This document shows, one piece after another, positions 49,459-59,965 of a DNA stretch of 64,000 bases (its first letter is position 1; the number at the start of each line of letters is the position of its first letter). Below the pieces are notes generated by a model. The model saw only the letters and a list, made by a program, of their open reading frames with translations, was not told the DNA's origin and did not search any database. This stretch comes from Rhodoferax sp. (lineage in GTDB: Bacteria; Pseudomonadota; Gammaproteobacteria; Burkholderiales; Burkholderiaceae_C). The DNA lies in contig NZ_JAQTXM010000020.1 of assembly GCF_028688795.1 (NCBI RefSeq), positions 29,989 through 93,988 of the forward strand, read 5' to 3'. The position numbers were made by a program, and so were the translations under genes.

Positions 49459-50481
49459 CTAGAACCGTTCAGGCCGGTCACCCGACAAAATGCGTGACCA
49501 CAAGGCGGCACGGCGCAGGTCGTTTTCAACCGGCTCCAGCCAATGAATCTTGTCAGTGTCCAGCGTGCTGGCAGAGGCCTCCAGGGTGTTGGACAACCCC
49601 TGACGACGGGTCAACTCGGCGCTGACTTTAGGCTCAAGCATGTAATTGATCCAGTGCTCGGCCAAGCCCTTGTTTCTGGCAGCCCGCGTCACAGCCCAGC
49701 AGTCAAGCCAGGCCAACGCGCCCTCTTTGGGGATCACATAGCCAACATCAGCACCGCTGTCACGCAGCGCCTTGAGTTGCTGCTGGCCGTAGTTGGCAAA
49801 CAACACCGCCACGTTGTGCTGTCGGAACAGCGCCACGGATTCTTCAGGCAAGCTGTAAAACGTGAGCACGTTGCGGCGCAAGTCAATCAGGTGCCTGGTG
49901 ACCTTGGGAAAAGCCGCATCGTCAATCTGAAAGGGTGCGCCACCCAGGGCCAGCGAAGTCACTGAAAAACCGTGGCTGCTGCCGTCAAACGCCAAAATGC
50001 GCCCCTGGTAAGCCGGATCCCACAGCACTGACAAAGAGGTGGGCGGCACCTTGAACTGCTTGCGGTCATAAATCAGGCCCATCTCGGAAAAGGTGTAGGG
50101 CACCGCATACACATCGCCCAAATGGGTGATGCCTGGAATGGCTGCGGTATTGCGAAAGCGTGGCAATTGGCGCGAAATGTTGGGCACATTGGCCAAGTCC
50201 AGCGGCTGCAACCATTTGCGGCGGATATAGCGCTGAATTTCAACCGTGTTGGCCGCCACCACATCAAAGTCGCCGCCTTGGTTGGCGCCCAGCTTTTGCG
50301 CCAGCACCTCGTCCGAACCCACCAGGGTCACATCCACCAGAACATCAAACTGTTTTTCAAACGCTCGCACCAGATCGGCATCGGCGTAGCCTGGCCAGGT
50401 GAGCACGCGCAAGGTTTCTCTGGCTTGCGCACCGGCAACGAAGAAAAAACTCAGCAAAAACAGGATGAATAGCTTGCCCAT
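49459..50481 (-). CDS. PotD-like periplasmic binding protein
   Basis: 340 aa from ATG 50481 with a signal peptide (LFILFLLSFFFVAGAQA). The mature region has LRVLTWPGYADADLVRAFEK, GDFDVVAANTVEIQ, VPYTFSEMGLIYD and AWLDCWAVTRAARN, as in polyamine-type SBP_bac_8 proteins. No permease or ATPase accompanies it. The next gene, 2 bp on, is a diguanylate cyclase with a periplasmic sensor, so a sensory role is likely. The ligand is unknown. Confidence 0.9.
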   Translation of the reverse strand: MGKLFILFLLSFFFVAGAQARETLRVLTWPGYADADLVRAFEKQFDVLVDVTLVGSDEVLAQKLGANQGGDFDVVAANTVEIQRYIRRKWLQPLDLANVPNISRQLPRFRNTAAIPGITHLGDVYAVPYTFSEMGLIYDRKQFKVPPTSLSVLWDPAYQGRILAFDGSSHGFSVTSLALGGAPFQIDDAAFPKVTRHLIDLRRNVLTFYSLPEESVALFRQHNVAVLFANYGQQQLKALRDSGADVGYVIPKEGALAWLDCWAVTRAARNKGLAEHWINYMLEPKVSAELTRRQGLSNTLEASASTLDTDKIHWLEPVENDLRRAALWSRILSGDRPERF

Positions 50482-50533
50482 GTGTGTCTTGGTTGATGTG
50501 ATCAGACGCGCCACAACACGCATTTGGAGCCGT

Positions 50534-51106
50534 TTACTGACTTAGCTCCAAGCGAACCACATGGCTTTCTTTTGCCGGCCAGGTGCGGCCCACCACCCGC
50601 TCGATCATATCCGTGTGAATTTCTGCCGCAATAGGGCGGCTCTGCAATTGGGGCAGGGTAATTTTCGCGGGGGGCACAGTCCGGCCGTCAAAAACGATAT
50701 GACACACGTAAGGATCTGCACGCCCCCGGTGGCGCTCTAGTTCGATGATCGAAAAGGCTGGCAAATCTGCATCCGCGATCCGACTGGTCTTCAAATGCAC
50801 CAACTGGCTGCCCCTGGGGAACGGACTGCGATAGGTGTGCGTGACGGCATAGCCGGGCGCACGTGTAACGAATTCGTAGGCGACACCCTGCTCTGCCTGA
50901 AACGGCCCCCAGCGCCCATCTTCCCCAAGCGCTTGGATATAAAGCGCCAAACCATGTCTTGCCAATGCGCCGCCGACTCGCCATCAACGTGTACAAACAC
51001 CACGGGTGGCACAGTTGGACCGTAGGCACAACCACTGGTTGATATAAAAAATAGAGCGGCTAGCGCAGAAAATACAGGGGGCCGGGGTTAGAAGGCGTTT
51101 AAGCAT
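50534..51106 (-). pseudogene. Decayed alpha/beta-hydrolase lipoprotein gene
   Basis: Pieces of one protein lie in three frames. ATG 51106 gives MLKRLLTPAP. A shift in a C-run leads to a lipoprotein signal (ALAALFFISTSGC) and the hydrolase start PPVVFVHVDGESAAHWQ. A further shift leads to the C-terminal part (LGEDGRWGPFQAEQGVAYEF, APGYAVTHTYRSPFPRGS, ending VVRLELSQ at 50534). The central catalytic region with the nucleophile elbow is missing. Whether the 143-codon 3' frame (50534-50965, TTG start) is expressed is doubtful. Confidence 0.7.
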
Positions 51107-51152
51107 GTAACTTTCAAAAAATCTACGTCACAGCGGCAACGCGCAGACCAAC

Positions 51153-52493
<1,341 letters not shown>

Positions 52494-52495
52494 TT

Positions 52496-52556
52496 AAGTA
52501 AAAATGGGCTCTAGCCCTTTATTTATATGCGTAATCAGCTATGTATTAAATAGCAA
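52496..52556 (-). repeat. Dispersed repeat between ispH and serS
   Basis: On the minus strand it reads CATAGCTGATTACGCATATA, then AAAGGGCTAGAGCCCATTT, nearly identical in its core to the copy after folA. It fills the space between two co-directional genes. Confidence 0.8.
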
Positions 52557-53534
52557 TCAAAGGTCTTCAGCATCATTCAGTCGAAGGCCTTTGGGCAGCG
52601 GAAACTTGACGCTCTCAGGGTCGCCCGGCAGCCGTTGCACCGACACCGCGCCCAGGGCCTTCAGGCGGTCAATCACCTGCATCACCAGAATTTCAGGGGC
52701 CGACGCGCCAGCCGTCAGGCCAACCCGGCTGCAACCCTCAAACCACTGCGGCTGCAAATCTTCCGCCGTGTCAACCATGTAGCCGGGCGTGCCCAGCTTG
52801 CGTGCCACTTCGGCCAGGCGGTTGCTGTTGGAGCTGGTGGGGCTGCCCACCACAATCACCACGTCCACCTGCGGGCTCATCAGCTTGACAGCGTCCTGGC
52901 GGTTTTGCGTGGCGTAGCAAATGTCTTGCTGCTTGGGCTCGCGCACGTTCGGAAAGCGCGCCTTGATGGCCGTGGCAATGGCGGCGGCGTCGTCCACACT
53001 AAGGGTGGTCTGCGTCACCACAGCCAATTTTTCAGTTTGCAAGGGCTGGACATGTGCCACATCTGCCACGTCTTCTACCAAGTGAATGCCGCCGTCCAAC
53101 TGGCCCATGGTGCCTTCGACCTCGGGGTGGCCCTTGTGGCCAATCATGATGAACTCGAAGCCCTCTTTGTGCAGCTTGGCCACTTCCACGTGCACTTTGG
53201 TGACCAGCGGGCAGGTGGCGTCAAAGATTTGAAACCCCCGAGCGGCCGCTTCCAGCTGCACCGCACGGCTCACACCATGAGCCGAAAAAACCAGCGTAGA
53301 TCCTGCGGGAACGTCATCTAGCGCTTCTATAAAAATAGCACCCTTGGCTTTCAGGTCGTTCACCACATAGGTGTTGTGAACGATTTCATGGCGCACATAA
53401 ATTGGCGCGCCAAATTTGGTCAGGGCACGTTCCACGATCTCAATGGCGCGGTCAACGCCAGCGCAAAAACCGCGTGGCTCAGCCAGAAGAATCTGAACCC
53501 CCGCGTTTGTCACTGCCTGTGTTGCGCCGCTCAT
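52557..53534 (-). CDS. ispH: 4-hydroxy-3-methylbut-2-enyl diphosphate reductase
   Basis: 325 aa Fe-S enzyme of the final step of the MEP isoprenoid pathway. The three cluster cysteines are in [23 protein letters not shown] and [11 protein letters not shown]; the catalytic region [13 protein letters not shown] is present. Its ATG overlaps the FKBP stop by 4 bp, the fkpB-ispH pairing also known in E. coli. A short degenerate repeat-like segment lies near 53310-53345. Confidence 0.96.
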   Translation of the reverse strand: MSGATQAVTNAGVQILLAEPRGFCAGVDRAIEIVERALTKFGAPIYVRHEIVHNTYVVNDLKAKGAIFIEALDDVPAGSTLVFSAHGVSRAVQLEAAARGFQIFDATCPLVTKVHVEVAKLHKEGFEFIMIGHKGHPEVEGTMGQLDGGIHLVEDVADVAHVQPLQTEKLAVVTQTTLSVDDAAAIATAIKARFPNVREPKQQDICYATQNRQDAVKLMSPQVDVVIVVGSPTSSNSNRLAEVARKLGTPGYMVDTAEDLQPQWFEGCSRVGLTAGASAPEILVMQVIDRLKALGAVSVQRLPGDPESVKFPLPKGLRLNDAEDL

Positions 53535-53995
53535 AACACCCCAATCACCTGAACTTCAAACGTCACCGGTTGGCCAGCCAGCGGGTGGTTGAAGTCAAAC
53601 AACACCGCGTCACCCTTGGCGTCACTGCGAAAGTCAATGATCACACCGGCAAATTCACCGCTGCCGTCGGGGGTCGGGAACTTGATGACATCGCCCACGG
53701 CATATGTTTCGCCGGCTGCGCCCAGGTCTGTCAGCTCTTTGCGTGCCATCCACTGCTGCATGTCGGGGCTGCGCGGGCCAAACGCCTCGCCGGCGGGCAG
53801 CTCGATGGTGGTGCGCGTGCCTTCGGGCAGGCCCATCAGCCGGGCCTCTACTGCGGGGGCCAGCTCGCCAGTGCCCAGCGTGAGCGTGGCAGGCGCGGCG
53901 GCAAAGGTGTTGACCACGTCACCGGCGGGGCCACTGAGCCGGTAATGCAGGGTCAAAAACGAGCCGGGTTGAATGGTGGGGGTGGCGGTGGTCAT
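53531..53995 (-). CDS. fkpB: FKBP-type peptidyl-prolyl isomerase
   Basis: 154 aa from ATG 53995; a longer frame through the radC promoter region is rejected. SlyD/FkpB-like: [53 protein letters not shown] (insert-in-flap region) and [15 protein letters not shown]. It acts as a cytoplasmic prolyl isomerase and chaperone, coupled to ispH. Confidence 0.94.
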   Translation of the reverse strand: MTTATPTIQPGSFLTLHYRLSGPAGDVVNTFAAAPATLTLGTGELAPAVEARLMGLPEGTRTTIELPAGEAFGPRSPDMQQWMARKELTDLGAAGETYAVGDVIKFPTPDGSGEFAGVIIDFRSDAKGDAVLFDFNHPLAGQPVTFEVQVIGVL

Positions 53996-54125
53996 GAAAA
54001 TCCTGTGAATGCATGCAAAAAATGAGCTGTTGGCGCTGCCAAGCCCTAAACCCCAAATCGGGGTGAGCCAGGGCTGGGCGCATAAACTGCCTGCAATTGT
54101 AAAAGCCCACCCTATCGCACTCCCC

Positions 54126-54872
54126 ATGGCCCTTAAAGACCTTCCCCTTGATGCCCAACCGCGCGAAAAGCTGCTGGCCCGTGGCCCCAAAGCCTTAAGC
54201 GATGTGGAGTTGCTGGCGATTTTGCTGCGCACCGGCATCAAGGGCAAGGGCGTGCTGCAAATGGCCGATGAGTTGCTCAGGCTCAAATCCGCAGCGCCGC
54301 TGGTAGCCACAGATACGGCGTGCGACACCGCAGCCCTAGCCCCTGCTGTCATTGGCTTTGGTGGCTTGGCCGGGCTCCTAGATGCCACCGCCGACGACCT
54401 TAAACGCATTAAAGGCCTGGGGCCTGCCAAGCGCTCAGAGATCGTCGCCGTGCTGGAGCTGGCGCGCCGTGCCATGGCACAGCGCCTGCAAGAGCGCACG
54501 GTGTTTGCAACACCCGATGCCGTCAAACACTACCTGCAATTGCACTTGTCGGCACGTAAACATGAGGTGTTTGCAGTGCTGTTTCTGGACGTGCAAAACC
54601 GCCTGCTGGCAATGGAAGAAATGTTTCAAGGGACCTTGACACAGACCAGCGTCTACCCGCGTGAAGTGGTGCTGCGCGCCCTGCACCACCAAGCCAGCGC
54701 CGTGGTGCTGTCGCACAACCACCCCAGTGGCACGGTGCAACCCAGCCGCGCCGACGAGATGTTGACGCAAACCCTAAAAACCACCCTGGCGCTGATTGAT
54801 GTGCGGGTGCTGGACCACGTCATCGTGGCGCCTGGCGAGGCCCTCAGCATGGCAGAACGGGGGCTGATGTGA
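54126..54872 (+). CDS. radC: RadC family JAB/JAMM protein
   Basis: 248 aa from ATG 54126. N-terminal helix-hairpin-helix-like region ([19 protein letters not shown]) and the C-terminal JAMM metal site ([16 protein letters not shown] with [17 protein letters not shown] upstream). The biological role is unsettled despite the DNA-repair name. Its TGA overlaps the GTG start of the Smr gene. Confidence 0.94.
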   Translation: MALKDLPLDAQPREKLLARGPKALSDVELLAILLRTGIKGKGVLQMADELLRLKSAAPLVATDTACDTAALAPAVIGFGGLAGLLDATADDLKRIKGLGPAKRSEIVAVLELARRAMAQRLQERTVFATPDAVKHYLQLHLSARKHEVFAVLFLDVQNRLLAMEEMFQGTLTQTSVYPREVVLRALHHQASAVVLSHNHPSGTVQPSRADEMLTQTLKTTLALIDVRVLDHVIVAPGEALSMAERGLM

Positions 54873-55597
54873 GCACCCGCGGCAATCCGTCTGGCCGCGA
54901 AACCAAGCTTGGCCCACCCCACTCGGCAACGCCCCTGAAAGCAGGCGCAACGGCCCTCAGGGTAAAGACTTTAGGCGACCTCAAGGTGGTCAAAAAGGCC
55001 ATTGCAGAGCAGGCCAAACAACGCGTACTGCAAATGAGCGCAGCGGCCAAGGCCGTCAAGCAGACAGCCACCGACAAAGACTTGTTTATTAGGGCTGCAG
55101 GCGCCGTCAAGCCCCTGCCTGACAAGCGTAAGCTGCTGCATAAACCAGAGCAAAAAATGCCGCTGGCGATGCAGTATCAGCAGGATGAAAAGGCGGTACT
55201 GAAAGAGGCCATCAGCGACGAATTTGATGTGTCTACCCTGCTGGAAACAGACGAACACCTGAGCTTTCGCCGCCCAGGCATTGGCACCGATGTGACGCGC
55301 AAACTGCGCCGCGGCGACTGGAGCATTCAGCGCCAGCTTGACCTGCACGGCCTGCGCCGCGACGACGCCCGGGAAGCTTTAAGCATCTTCATCCGAGAGG
55401 CGCACAAACAAGGCATTCGTTGTGTGCGCGTGGTGCATGGCAAGGGCTTGGGATCGCCCGGCAAAGCGCCGATTCTGAAAAACCGGGTTCACAGCTGGCT
55501 GGTGCAAAAAAACGAGGTACTGGCGTTTGTGCAAGCCAAACCTGCCGATGGTGGTGGCGGGGCACTGGTGGTGGTGTTGATGACGTCCAGGGCTTGA
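54869..55597 (+). CDS. Smr-domain protein
   Basis: 242 aa from GTG 54869. Residues 1-150 are a basic, probably flexible extension; the C-terminal Smr domain (about 150-235) has [19 protein letters not shown] and [18 protein letters not shown]. Smr domains are nucleases or nucleic-acid binders, including ribosome-rescue factors. It is coupled to radC and converges on a histidine kinase. Confidence 0.93.
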   Translation: MSTRGNPSGRETKLGPPHSATPLKAGATALRVKTLGDLKVVKKAIAEQAKQRVLQMSAAAKAVKQTATDKDLFIRAAGAVKPLPDKRKLLHKPEQKMPLAMQYQQDEKAVLKEAISDEFDVSTLLETDEHLSFRRPGIGTDVTRKLRRGDWSIQRQLDLHGLRRDDAREALSIFIREAHKQGIRCVRVVHGKGLGSPGKAPILKNRVHSWLVQKNEVLAFVQAKPADGGGGALVVVLMTSRA

Positions 55598-55609
55598 CGC
55601 CCGGCCGAC

Positions 55610-57295
55610 TCAAGCCGCGTCCAGCGCGACAGGCCCAGTTTTTTTGCCCTGCGCCGCATGCCGCAACACACTGCGCAACTTGGCCGGACGCACTGGTTTT
55701 TGCAGCAGCACCAGCCCGGCCGCCTGAACCTGTTCACGCACCGCTTGTGCCGTATCGCCGCTGATCAGGCAAGCGGCCACATCAAAACCCAGGGCGTCAC
55801 GCACCATGCGCACGGCCTCAATCCCGTTGTCTGGCCCGCGCAACCGGAAATCACTGACGATCATGTCAGGCGGTGGCGCAAGCCGCGCCAGCGCGCAAGC
55901 GCCCAGCGCCGTATCAGTGACGGTGACGTGGCAGCCCCAGGATTCCAGCAGACCCGTCAAAGCCGCGCCCCCCAGAACATCGTCTTCAACCAACAACACC
56001 TGCAGACCATCAAAAGCGGCCATGGGCGAGTCTGCAGCGCCCAGGGGCAGGCTGCTCAACTGTGCGACAGTGGCAGGCACTTGCAAACAAAAACGTGAAC
56101 CACGGCCCAGGCTTGAGTGCAGGCTCAACGGCAAATTCAGCAGGCGGCATGAGCGCTGCACAATGCTGAGCCCCAGGCCCAGGCCCTTGCTGCGGTCTCG
56201 CTCAGCGTTACCTACCTGAAAGAACTCTTCAAAAATTCGTGCGTGATGCTCTGGCGCAATGCCCACGCCACTGTCCCAAACCTCAATGCGTGCATGCGTC
56301 GAACGGAACCCAGGACGACACGCCACCAGCACCGTGCCTTGCTGGGTGTGTTGCAGCGCGTTGCTAACCAGATTGAGCAACACACGGTAAAGCAGCACCG
56401 GGTCAGTTTGTAGCCACAGGTTTGACGGCCTGATGCGCAGCCGCAGCCCTTTGCCAGCAGCCACTCCCGCGAAACTGGTGCGAAGTTGTTCAAACAGGTG
56501 ATTGACGGGAAAGGCTTGGGAACGCACCTGCATGGACGGCGCATCCAGGCGTGAATAATCAAAAAAGGTATCCAGCATGTCTTGTAGCGCCCGCACCGAA
56601 GCATCGACCCCCGCCACCAAGGCTTGGGTCTGCGCGTCATGCGGCAACTGCGTGAGCCGCGCCACAAACAGACCCAAGGCGTGCGCCGGTTGCCGCAAAT
56701 CGTGGCTGGCTGCTGCCAGAAACCGCGACTTGGCCAGGGAAGCCGCCTCGGCGTGTTCTTTGCGCTGCTGAAGCTGCGCTTCAAAGCGGCTACGCACGTG
56801 GTTAAAAGCCGCAGCCACCAGTGTGTAAAAACTCAAGGACAGCAAAAAGTGCACGCTGACCACCGCTGAAAACTGATGCACGCCAGCCAAAGCCGGGCGC
56901 ATCGCCACAAAATACACCGCCACCACCCCCAGAAAAACCAGGCTGTAAATCCAGCCAAGGCGCTGGCCTTTCAAGAAGAACGCCAGAAACGGCACGGTGT
57001 AGACCCAGAAAAGTCCGGTGCCCTCAATGCCGCCGGTCACGATCAGTGCGCCAAAAATGACGGCCGCACACAGCAGCAGCAATGTTTCCGCCGCCGCCAC
57101 GCGGCTTGGCGTGTGGCTCATAAACACGGCAGGCGCCAACAAGCAAAGCGCGGCCGCCAATTCGATCAGGCCCAACACCAGCAGGCCCGGGGTCACCAGG
57201 TTGTAGACCGAAAACAGCAAGGCAACCGCCAGTCCAATGCTGCTGGCGGCGCGCACGTGGCGTGCGCGTTCGCTCAAACCGATCACAAATTCCAT
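55610..57295 (-). CDS. Hybrid sensor histidine kinase with multi-helix membrane sensor
   Basis: 561 aa. The N-terminal about 165 residues form about five or six transmembrane helices with hardly any periplasmic domain, so it senses within or at the membrane. HisKA with AAASHDLRQPAHALGLFVARL, HATPase_c (NLVSNALQHTQQG, DSGVGIAPEH, GLGLGLSIVQ) and a receiver (about 430-550, IVSDFRLRG) follow. No response regulator is adjacent. The kinase core closely matches that at 762-2723. Confidence 0.94.
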   Translation of the reverse strand: MEFVIGLSERARHVRAASSIGLAVALLFSVYNLVTPGLLVLGLIELAAALCLLAPAVFMSHTPSRVAAAETLLLLCAAVIFGALIVTGGIEGTGLFWVYTVPFLAFFLKGQRLGWIYSLVFLGVVAVYFVAMRPALAGVHQFSAVVSVHFLLSLSFYTLVAAAFNHVRSRFEAQLQQRKEHAEAASLAKSRFLAAASHDLRQPAHALGLFVARLTQLPHDAQTQALVAGVDASVRALQDMLDTFFDYSRLDAPSMQVRSQAFPVNHLFEQLRTSFAGVAAGKGLRLRIRPSNLWLQTDPVLLYRVLLNLVSNALQHTQQGTVLVACRPGFRSTHARIEVWDSGVGIAPEHHARIFEEFFQVGNAERDRSKGLGLGLSIVQRSCRLLNLPLSLHSSLGRGSRFCLQVPATVAQLSSLPLGAADSPMAAFDGLQVLLVEDDVLGGAALTGLLESWGCHVTVTDTALGACALARLAPPPDMIVSDFRLRGPDNGIEAVRMVRDALGFDVAACLISGDTAQAVREQVQAAGLVLLQKPVRPAKLRSVLRHAAQGKKTGPVALDAA

Positions 57296-57510
57296 CCAGC
57301 CCCCGAATCATTGACAACCACCGGGTCTGTCCCCGGGCGGCCCGATGCTACCAAACCAACACTTTTGCGCCGGCGTGGCCCTTTCTGATGATTCTTCAAT
57401 GTTCATGACGCCATTCAGCTCTGACTATTCTTTTAAAGGCAGACTGGCCCCAACTTTCTTGGTGTAATACGACCACAGCAAAGGCCGCAAAACGCACTTG
57501 ACACCTCTTT

Positions 57511-58353
57511 TTGGAACCCTTGAAATTGAAACCCGATTCTTCCCAATACGAAACCTTTCTGCGCCACGTGCAAACCACAGGTGTCTTCAAACCGGACCGC
57601 ACCGGCACCGGCACCACCAGCGTGTTTGGCTACCAGATGCGCTTTGACTTGACCCAGGGCTTTCCGCTGGTGACCACCAAGAAGGTGTTTTTGCGCGCCA
57701 TCATCGTCGAGCTGCTGTGGTTTTTGCGCGGCGACTCCAACGTCAAATGGTTGCAGGAAAACGGCTGCACCATCTGGGACGAATGGGCTCGCGCCGATGG
57801 CGATTTGGGCCCGGTCTACGGCGTGCAGTGGCGCAGCTGGCCCAAGCCCGATGGCGGCCACATTGACCAAATCCAGCAGGTCATTGACACACTCAAGGCC
57901 AATCCGGACAGCCGCCGCATATTGGTGAGCGCCTGGAACGTGGCCGACCTGGACAAAATGGCGCTGATGCCCTGCCACGCGTTCTTTCAGTTTTATGTGG
58001 CCCCGCCCACCATTGCGGGCGGCCGCGGCAAATTGAGCTGCCAGCTGTACCAACGCAGCGCCGACATCTTTTTGGGCGTGCCCTTCAACATTGCCAGCTA
58101 CGCCCTGCTCACCCACATGGTGGCGCAGCAGTGTGACCTGGACGTGGGCGATTTCATCTGGACCGGGGGTGACTGCCACATTTACAGCAACCATGCCGAG
58201 CAAGTGGCGCTGCAGCTCAGCCGTGAGCCTTTTGCCTATCCATCCCTTGTCATCAAAAGCAAGCCTGCTAGTATTTTTGATTACACGTTTGAAGATTTTG
58301 AGGTGCAAGGCTACCAATGCCACCCCGCCATCAAGGCCCCGGTGGCGGTGTGA
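57511..58353 (+). CDS. thyA: Thymidylate synthase
   Basis: 280 aa from TTG 57511; other in-frame TTG starts at 57520 and 57526 are possible and no ATG exists. It methylates dUMP to dTMP with methylene-tetrahydrofolate. Catalytic Cys in [12 protein letters not shown]; folate/dUMP motifs [34 protein letters not shown] and HIYSNHAEQ are seen. It belongs to a run with an EamA gene and folA, which recycles its dihydrofolate product. Confidence 0.96.
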   Translation: MEPLKLKPDSSQYETFLRHVQTTGVFKPDRTGTGTTSVFGYQMRFDLTQGFPLVTTKKVFLRAIIVELLWFLRGDSNVKWLQENGCTIWDEWARADGDLGPVYGVQWRSWPKPDGGHIDQIQQVIDTLKANPDSRRILVSAWNVADLDKMALMPCHAFFQFYVAPPTIAGGRGKLSCQLYQRSADIFLGVPFNIASYALLTHMVAQQCDLDVGDFIWTGGDCHIYSNHAEQVALQLSREPFAYPSLVIKSKPASIFDYTFEDFEVQGYQCHPAIKAPVAV

Positions 58354-59237
58354 TCAGCCGCAAACAACTCTGGAGCCTGGTCGCCCTCACGCTGATGTGG
58401 GGCATCAACTGGCCGATGATGAAGTACAGCCTGCGCGAACTCTCGCCGCTGTACTTTCGGGCGCTGACCATGAGCTGCGGCGCGCTCTGGCTGTACAGCT
58501 TTTACCGTGCCAAGGGCGTGCGCATGTGGCCGCAAGGTGCCGAGTGGCGCAGCGTGGTCACACTGGGGCTGCCCAATGTGCTGGGCTGGCACACGCTGGC
58601 CATTTTGGGTGTGAAAGAACTCGCCAGCGGGCGCGCCGCTATTTTGGGCTTCACCATGCCGATCTGGACCGTGTTGCTCGGCATTTTGTTTTTCAAGGAA
58701 AAACTCACCAAACGCATCGCACTCGCCGTGTTGGCTGTGGCTCTGGCCATTGGCTTGCTGACGTTCAACGAGTTGACAGCACTCTCAGGCAAGCCACTGG
58801 GCATAGTCTGGATGGAACTGGCCGCCTTATGCTGGGCCGCAGGCACCTTGATGATGCGCCGCGCGCACCTGACCATTCCCATGGAAACGCTTACGGTGTG
58901 GATGCTGATTCTGGCGAGCCTCAGCCTGTGGTTGCTGGCTGCCCTGCTGGAACCCTGGCCGGTTTGGCAATTTTCTGCGCCCATGTGGGGCAGCCTGGTC
59001 TACGGCGCGCTCATCAACTACGGCTTTGCCCAGATCATCTGGTTTGGTTTGGCGCGCCACCTGCCGCCGGCCACCAGTGCCATGAGCATCATGGCGATAC
59101 CACTGGTGGGCACCCTGAGCGCCACGCTGATCGTGGGCGAAGTGCCCCATTGGCAAGATTTTGCGGCCATGCTGTGTGTCATGGCGGCCATTGCGGCGGT
59201 GCTGATACCGCCGCGTAAACCGTTGAAAACCTCATGA
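58350..59237 (+). CDS. EamA-family (DMT) transporter
   Basis: 295 aa from GTG 58350, which overlaps the thyA stop by 4 bp. Ten transmembrane helices in two repeats ([61 protein letters not shown]). Exporter of unknown substrate, here inserted between thyA and folA and coupled to both. Confidence 0.92.
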   Translation: MISRKQLWSLVALTLMWGINWPMMKYSLRELSPLYFRALTMSCGALWLYSFYRAKGVRMWPQGAEWRSVVTLGLPNVLGWHTLAILGVKELASGRAAILGFTMPIWTVLLGILFFKEKLTKRIALAVLAVALAIGLLTFNELTALSGKPLGIVWMELAALCWAAGTLMMRRAHLTIPMETLTVWMLILASLSLWLLAALLEPWPVWQFSAPMWGSLVYGALINYGFAQIIWFGLARHLPPATSAMSIMAIPLVGTLSATLIVGEVPHWQDFAAMLCVMAAIAAVLIPPRKPLKTS

Positions 59238-59719
59238 AACTGAAACTGATTTTTGCCCGCGCTGCCAACGGCGTGATTGGCGCCAACAACACCCTGCCCT
59301 GGCACCTGCCCGAAGACATGGCGCACTTCAAACGCAGCACGCTGGGCTGCCCGGTCATCATGGGGCGCAAGACCTGGGACTCGTTGCCCCTCAAATTCAG
59401 GCCACTACCTGGCAGGCTCAACGTGGTGGTGACACGTCAAAAAGACTGGCACGCCGAGGGTGCGCTGGTGGCGCATTCCATCGAACAGGCCTGCGCGCTG
59501 TGCCCACCCGACAGCACCGCCTGGGTCATTGGTGGGGCCGAGGTCTACACGCAGGCCATGCCACTGGCCAACACCGCCGTGGTGACCGAGATTGATGCCG
59601 ACTTTGACGGCGATGCCTATGCGCCAGACTTCGGCCCTGCGTGGGTTGAGGTTTCACGCGAGCCCCACACCAGCAGCAACGGCATGAACTTCAGCTTTTT
59701 GACTTATCAAAAACAATAG
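59234..59719 (+). CDS. folA: Dihydrofolate reductase
   Basis: 161 aa. Catalytic region ANGVIGANNTLPWHLPEDMAHFKRST, NADPH-binding VIMGRKTWDS and VIGGAEVYTQAMP are intact. It regenerates tetrahydrofolate from the dihydrofolate made by ThyA. Its ATG overlaps the preceding stop by 4 bp. Confidence 0.96.
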   Translation: MKLKLIFARAANGVIGANNTLPWHLPEDMAHFKRSTLGCPVIMGRKTWDSLPLKFRPLPGRLNVVVTRQKDWHAEGALVAHSIEQACALCPPDSTAWVIGGAEVYTQAMPLANTAVVTEIDADFDGDAYAPDFGPAWVEVSREPHTSSNGMNFSFLTYQKQ

Positions 59720-59761
59720 CTGCTTACGCATATAAATAAAGGTCTAGAGGCCAAAATTACC
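59705..59761 (+). repeat. Dispersed repeat after folA (best copy)
   Basis: Contains AATAGCTGCTTACGCATATA, then GGTCTAGAGGCCAAAATTAC. It lies between folA and the truncated exonuclease III start and predates the element insertion, since it abuts the old start codon. Confidence 0.82.
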
Positions 59762-59791
59762 ATGAAACTTGCCACCTGGAATATCAATTAG
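59762..59791 (+). pseudogene. 5' remnant of exodeoxyribonuclease III (xth)
   Basis: Encodes only MKLATWNIN before TAG. This is the conserved start of exonuclease III (usually MKxATWNxNS...). The sequence changes abruptly to AT-rich DNA right after, followed by an integrase. The rest of xth is expected at the far junction of the element or lost. Assignment rests on nine residues and context. Confidence 0.65.
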
Positions 59792-59965
59792 CATCCCATA
59801 TAGGCTCAAGAAATCCCATAATAAAAATAAATACTTATATTTATCAATAAGTTACGACGAACACGATCCCAAGACGTTTCATTGAAGCACGGCCAAAGTG
59901 GGTAGCTAGGTGGGTAGCTAGCGTCTATACTGACGCTGCCAGCTACCCAACCTCAAGCATCACCC
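59786..59965. mobile_element. Left end of an integrated element (presumed attL and integrase control region)
   Basis: AT-rich stretch (ATAAAAATAAATAC and similar) after the xth remnant. It then holds two tandem copies of GTGGGTAGCTAG (59898-59909 and 59910-59921), an inverted pair AGCGTC/GACGCT (59920-59937) and an inverted AGCTACCCA (59941-59949). These look like integrase arm or regulator sites ahead of the integrase. The exact core site cannot be fixed without the other junction. Confidence 0.65.

Noticed and set aside
58241..58290. AT-rich stretch in thyA resembling the dispersed repeat
   Set aside because: It encodes the normal thymidylate synthase sequence [14 protein letters not shown]; the resemblance is weak and best explained by protein conservation.
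57433..58323. 296-codon minus-strand open frame
   Set aside because: Antisense to thyA, which has all catalytic motifs.
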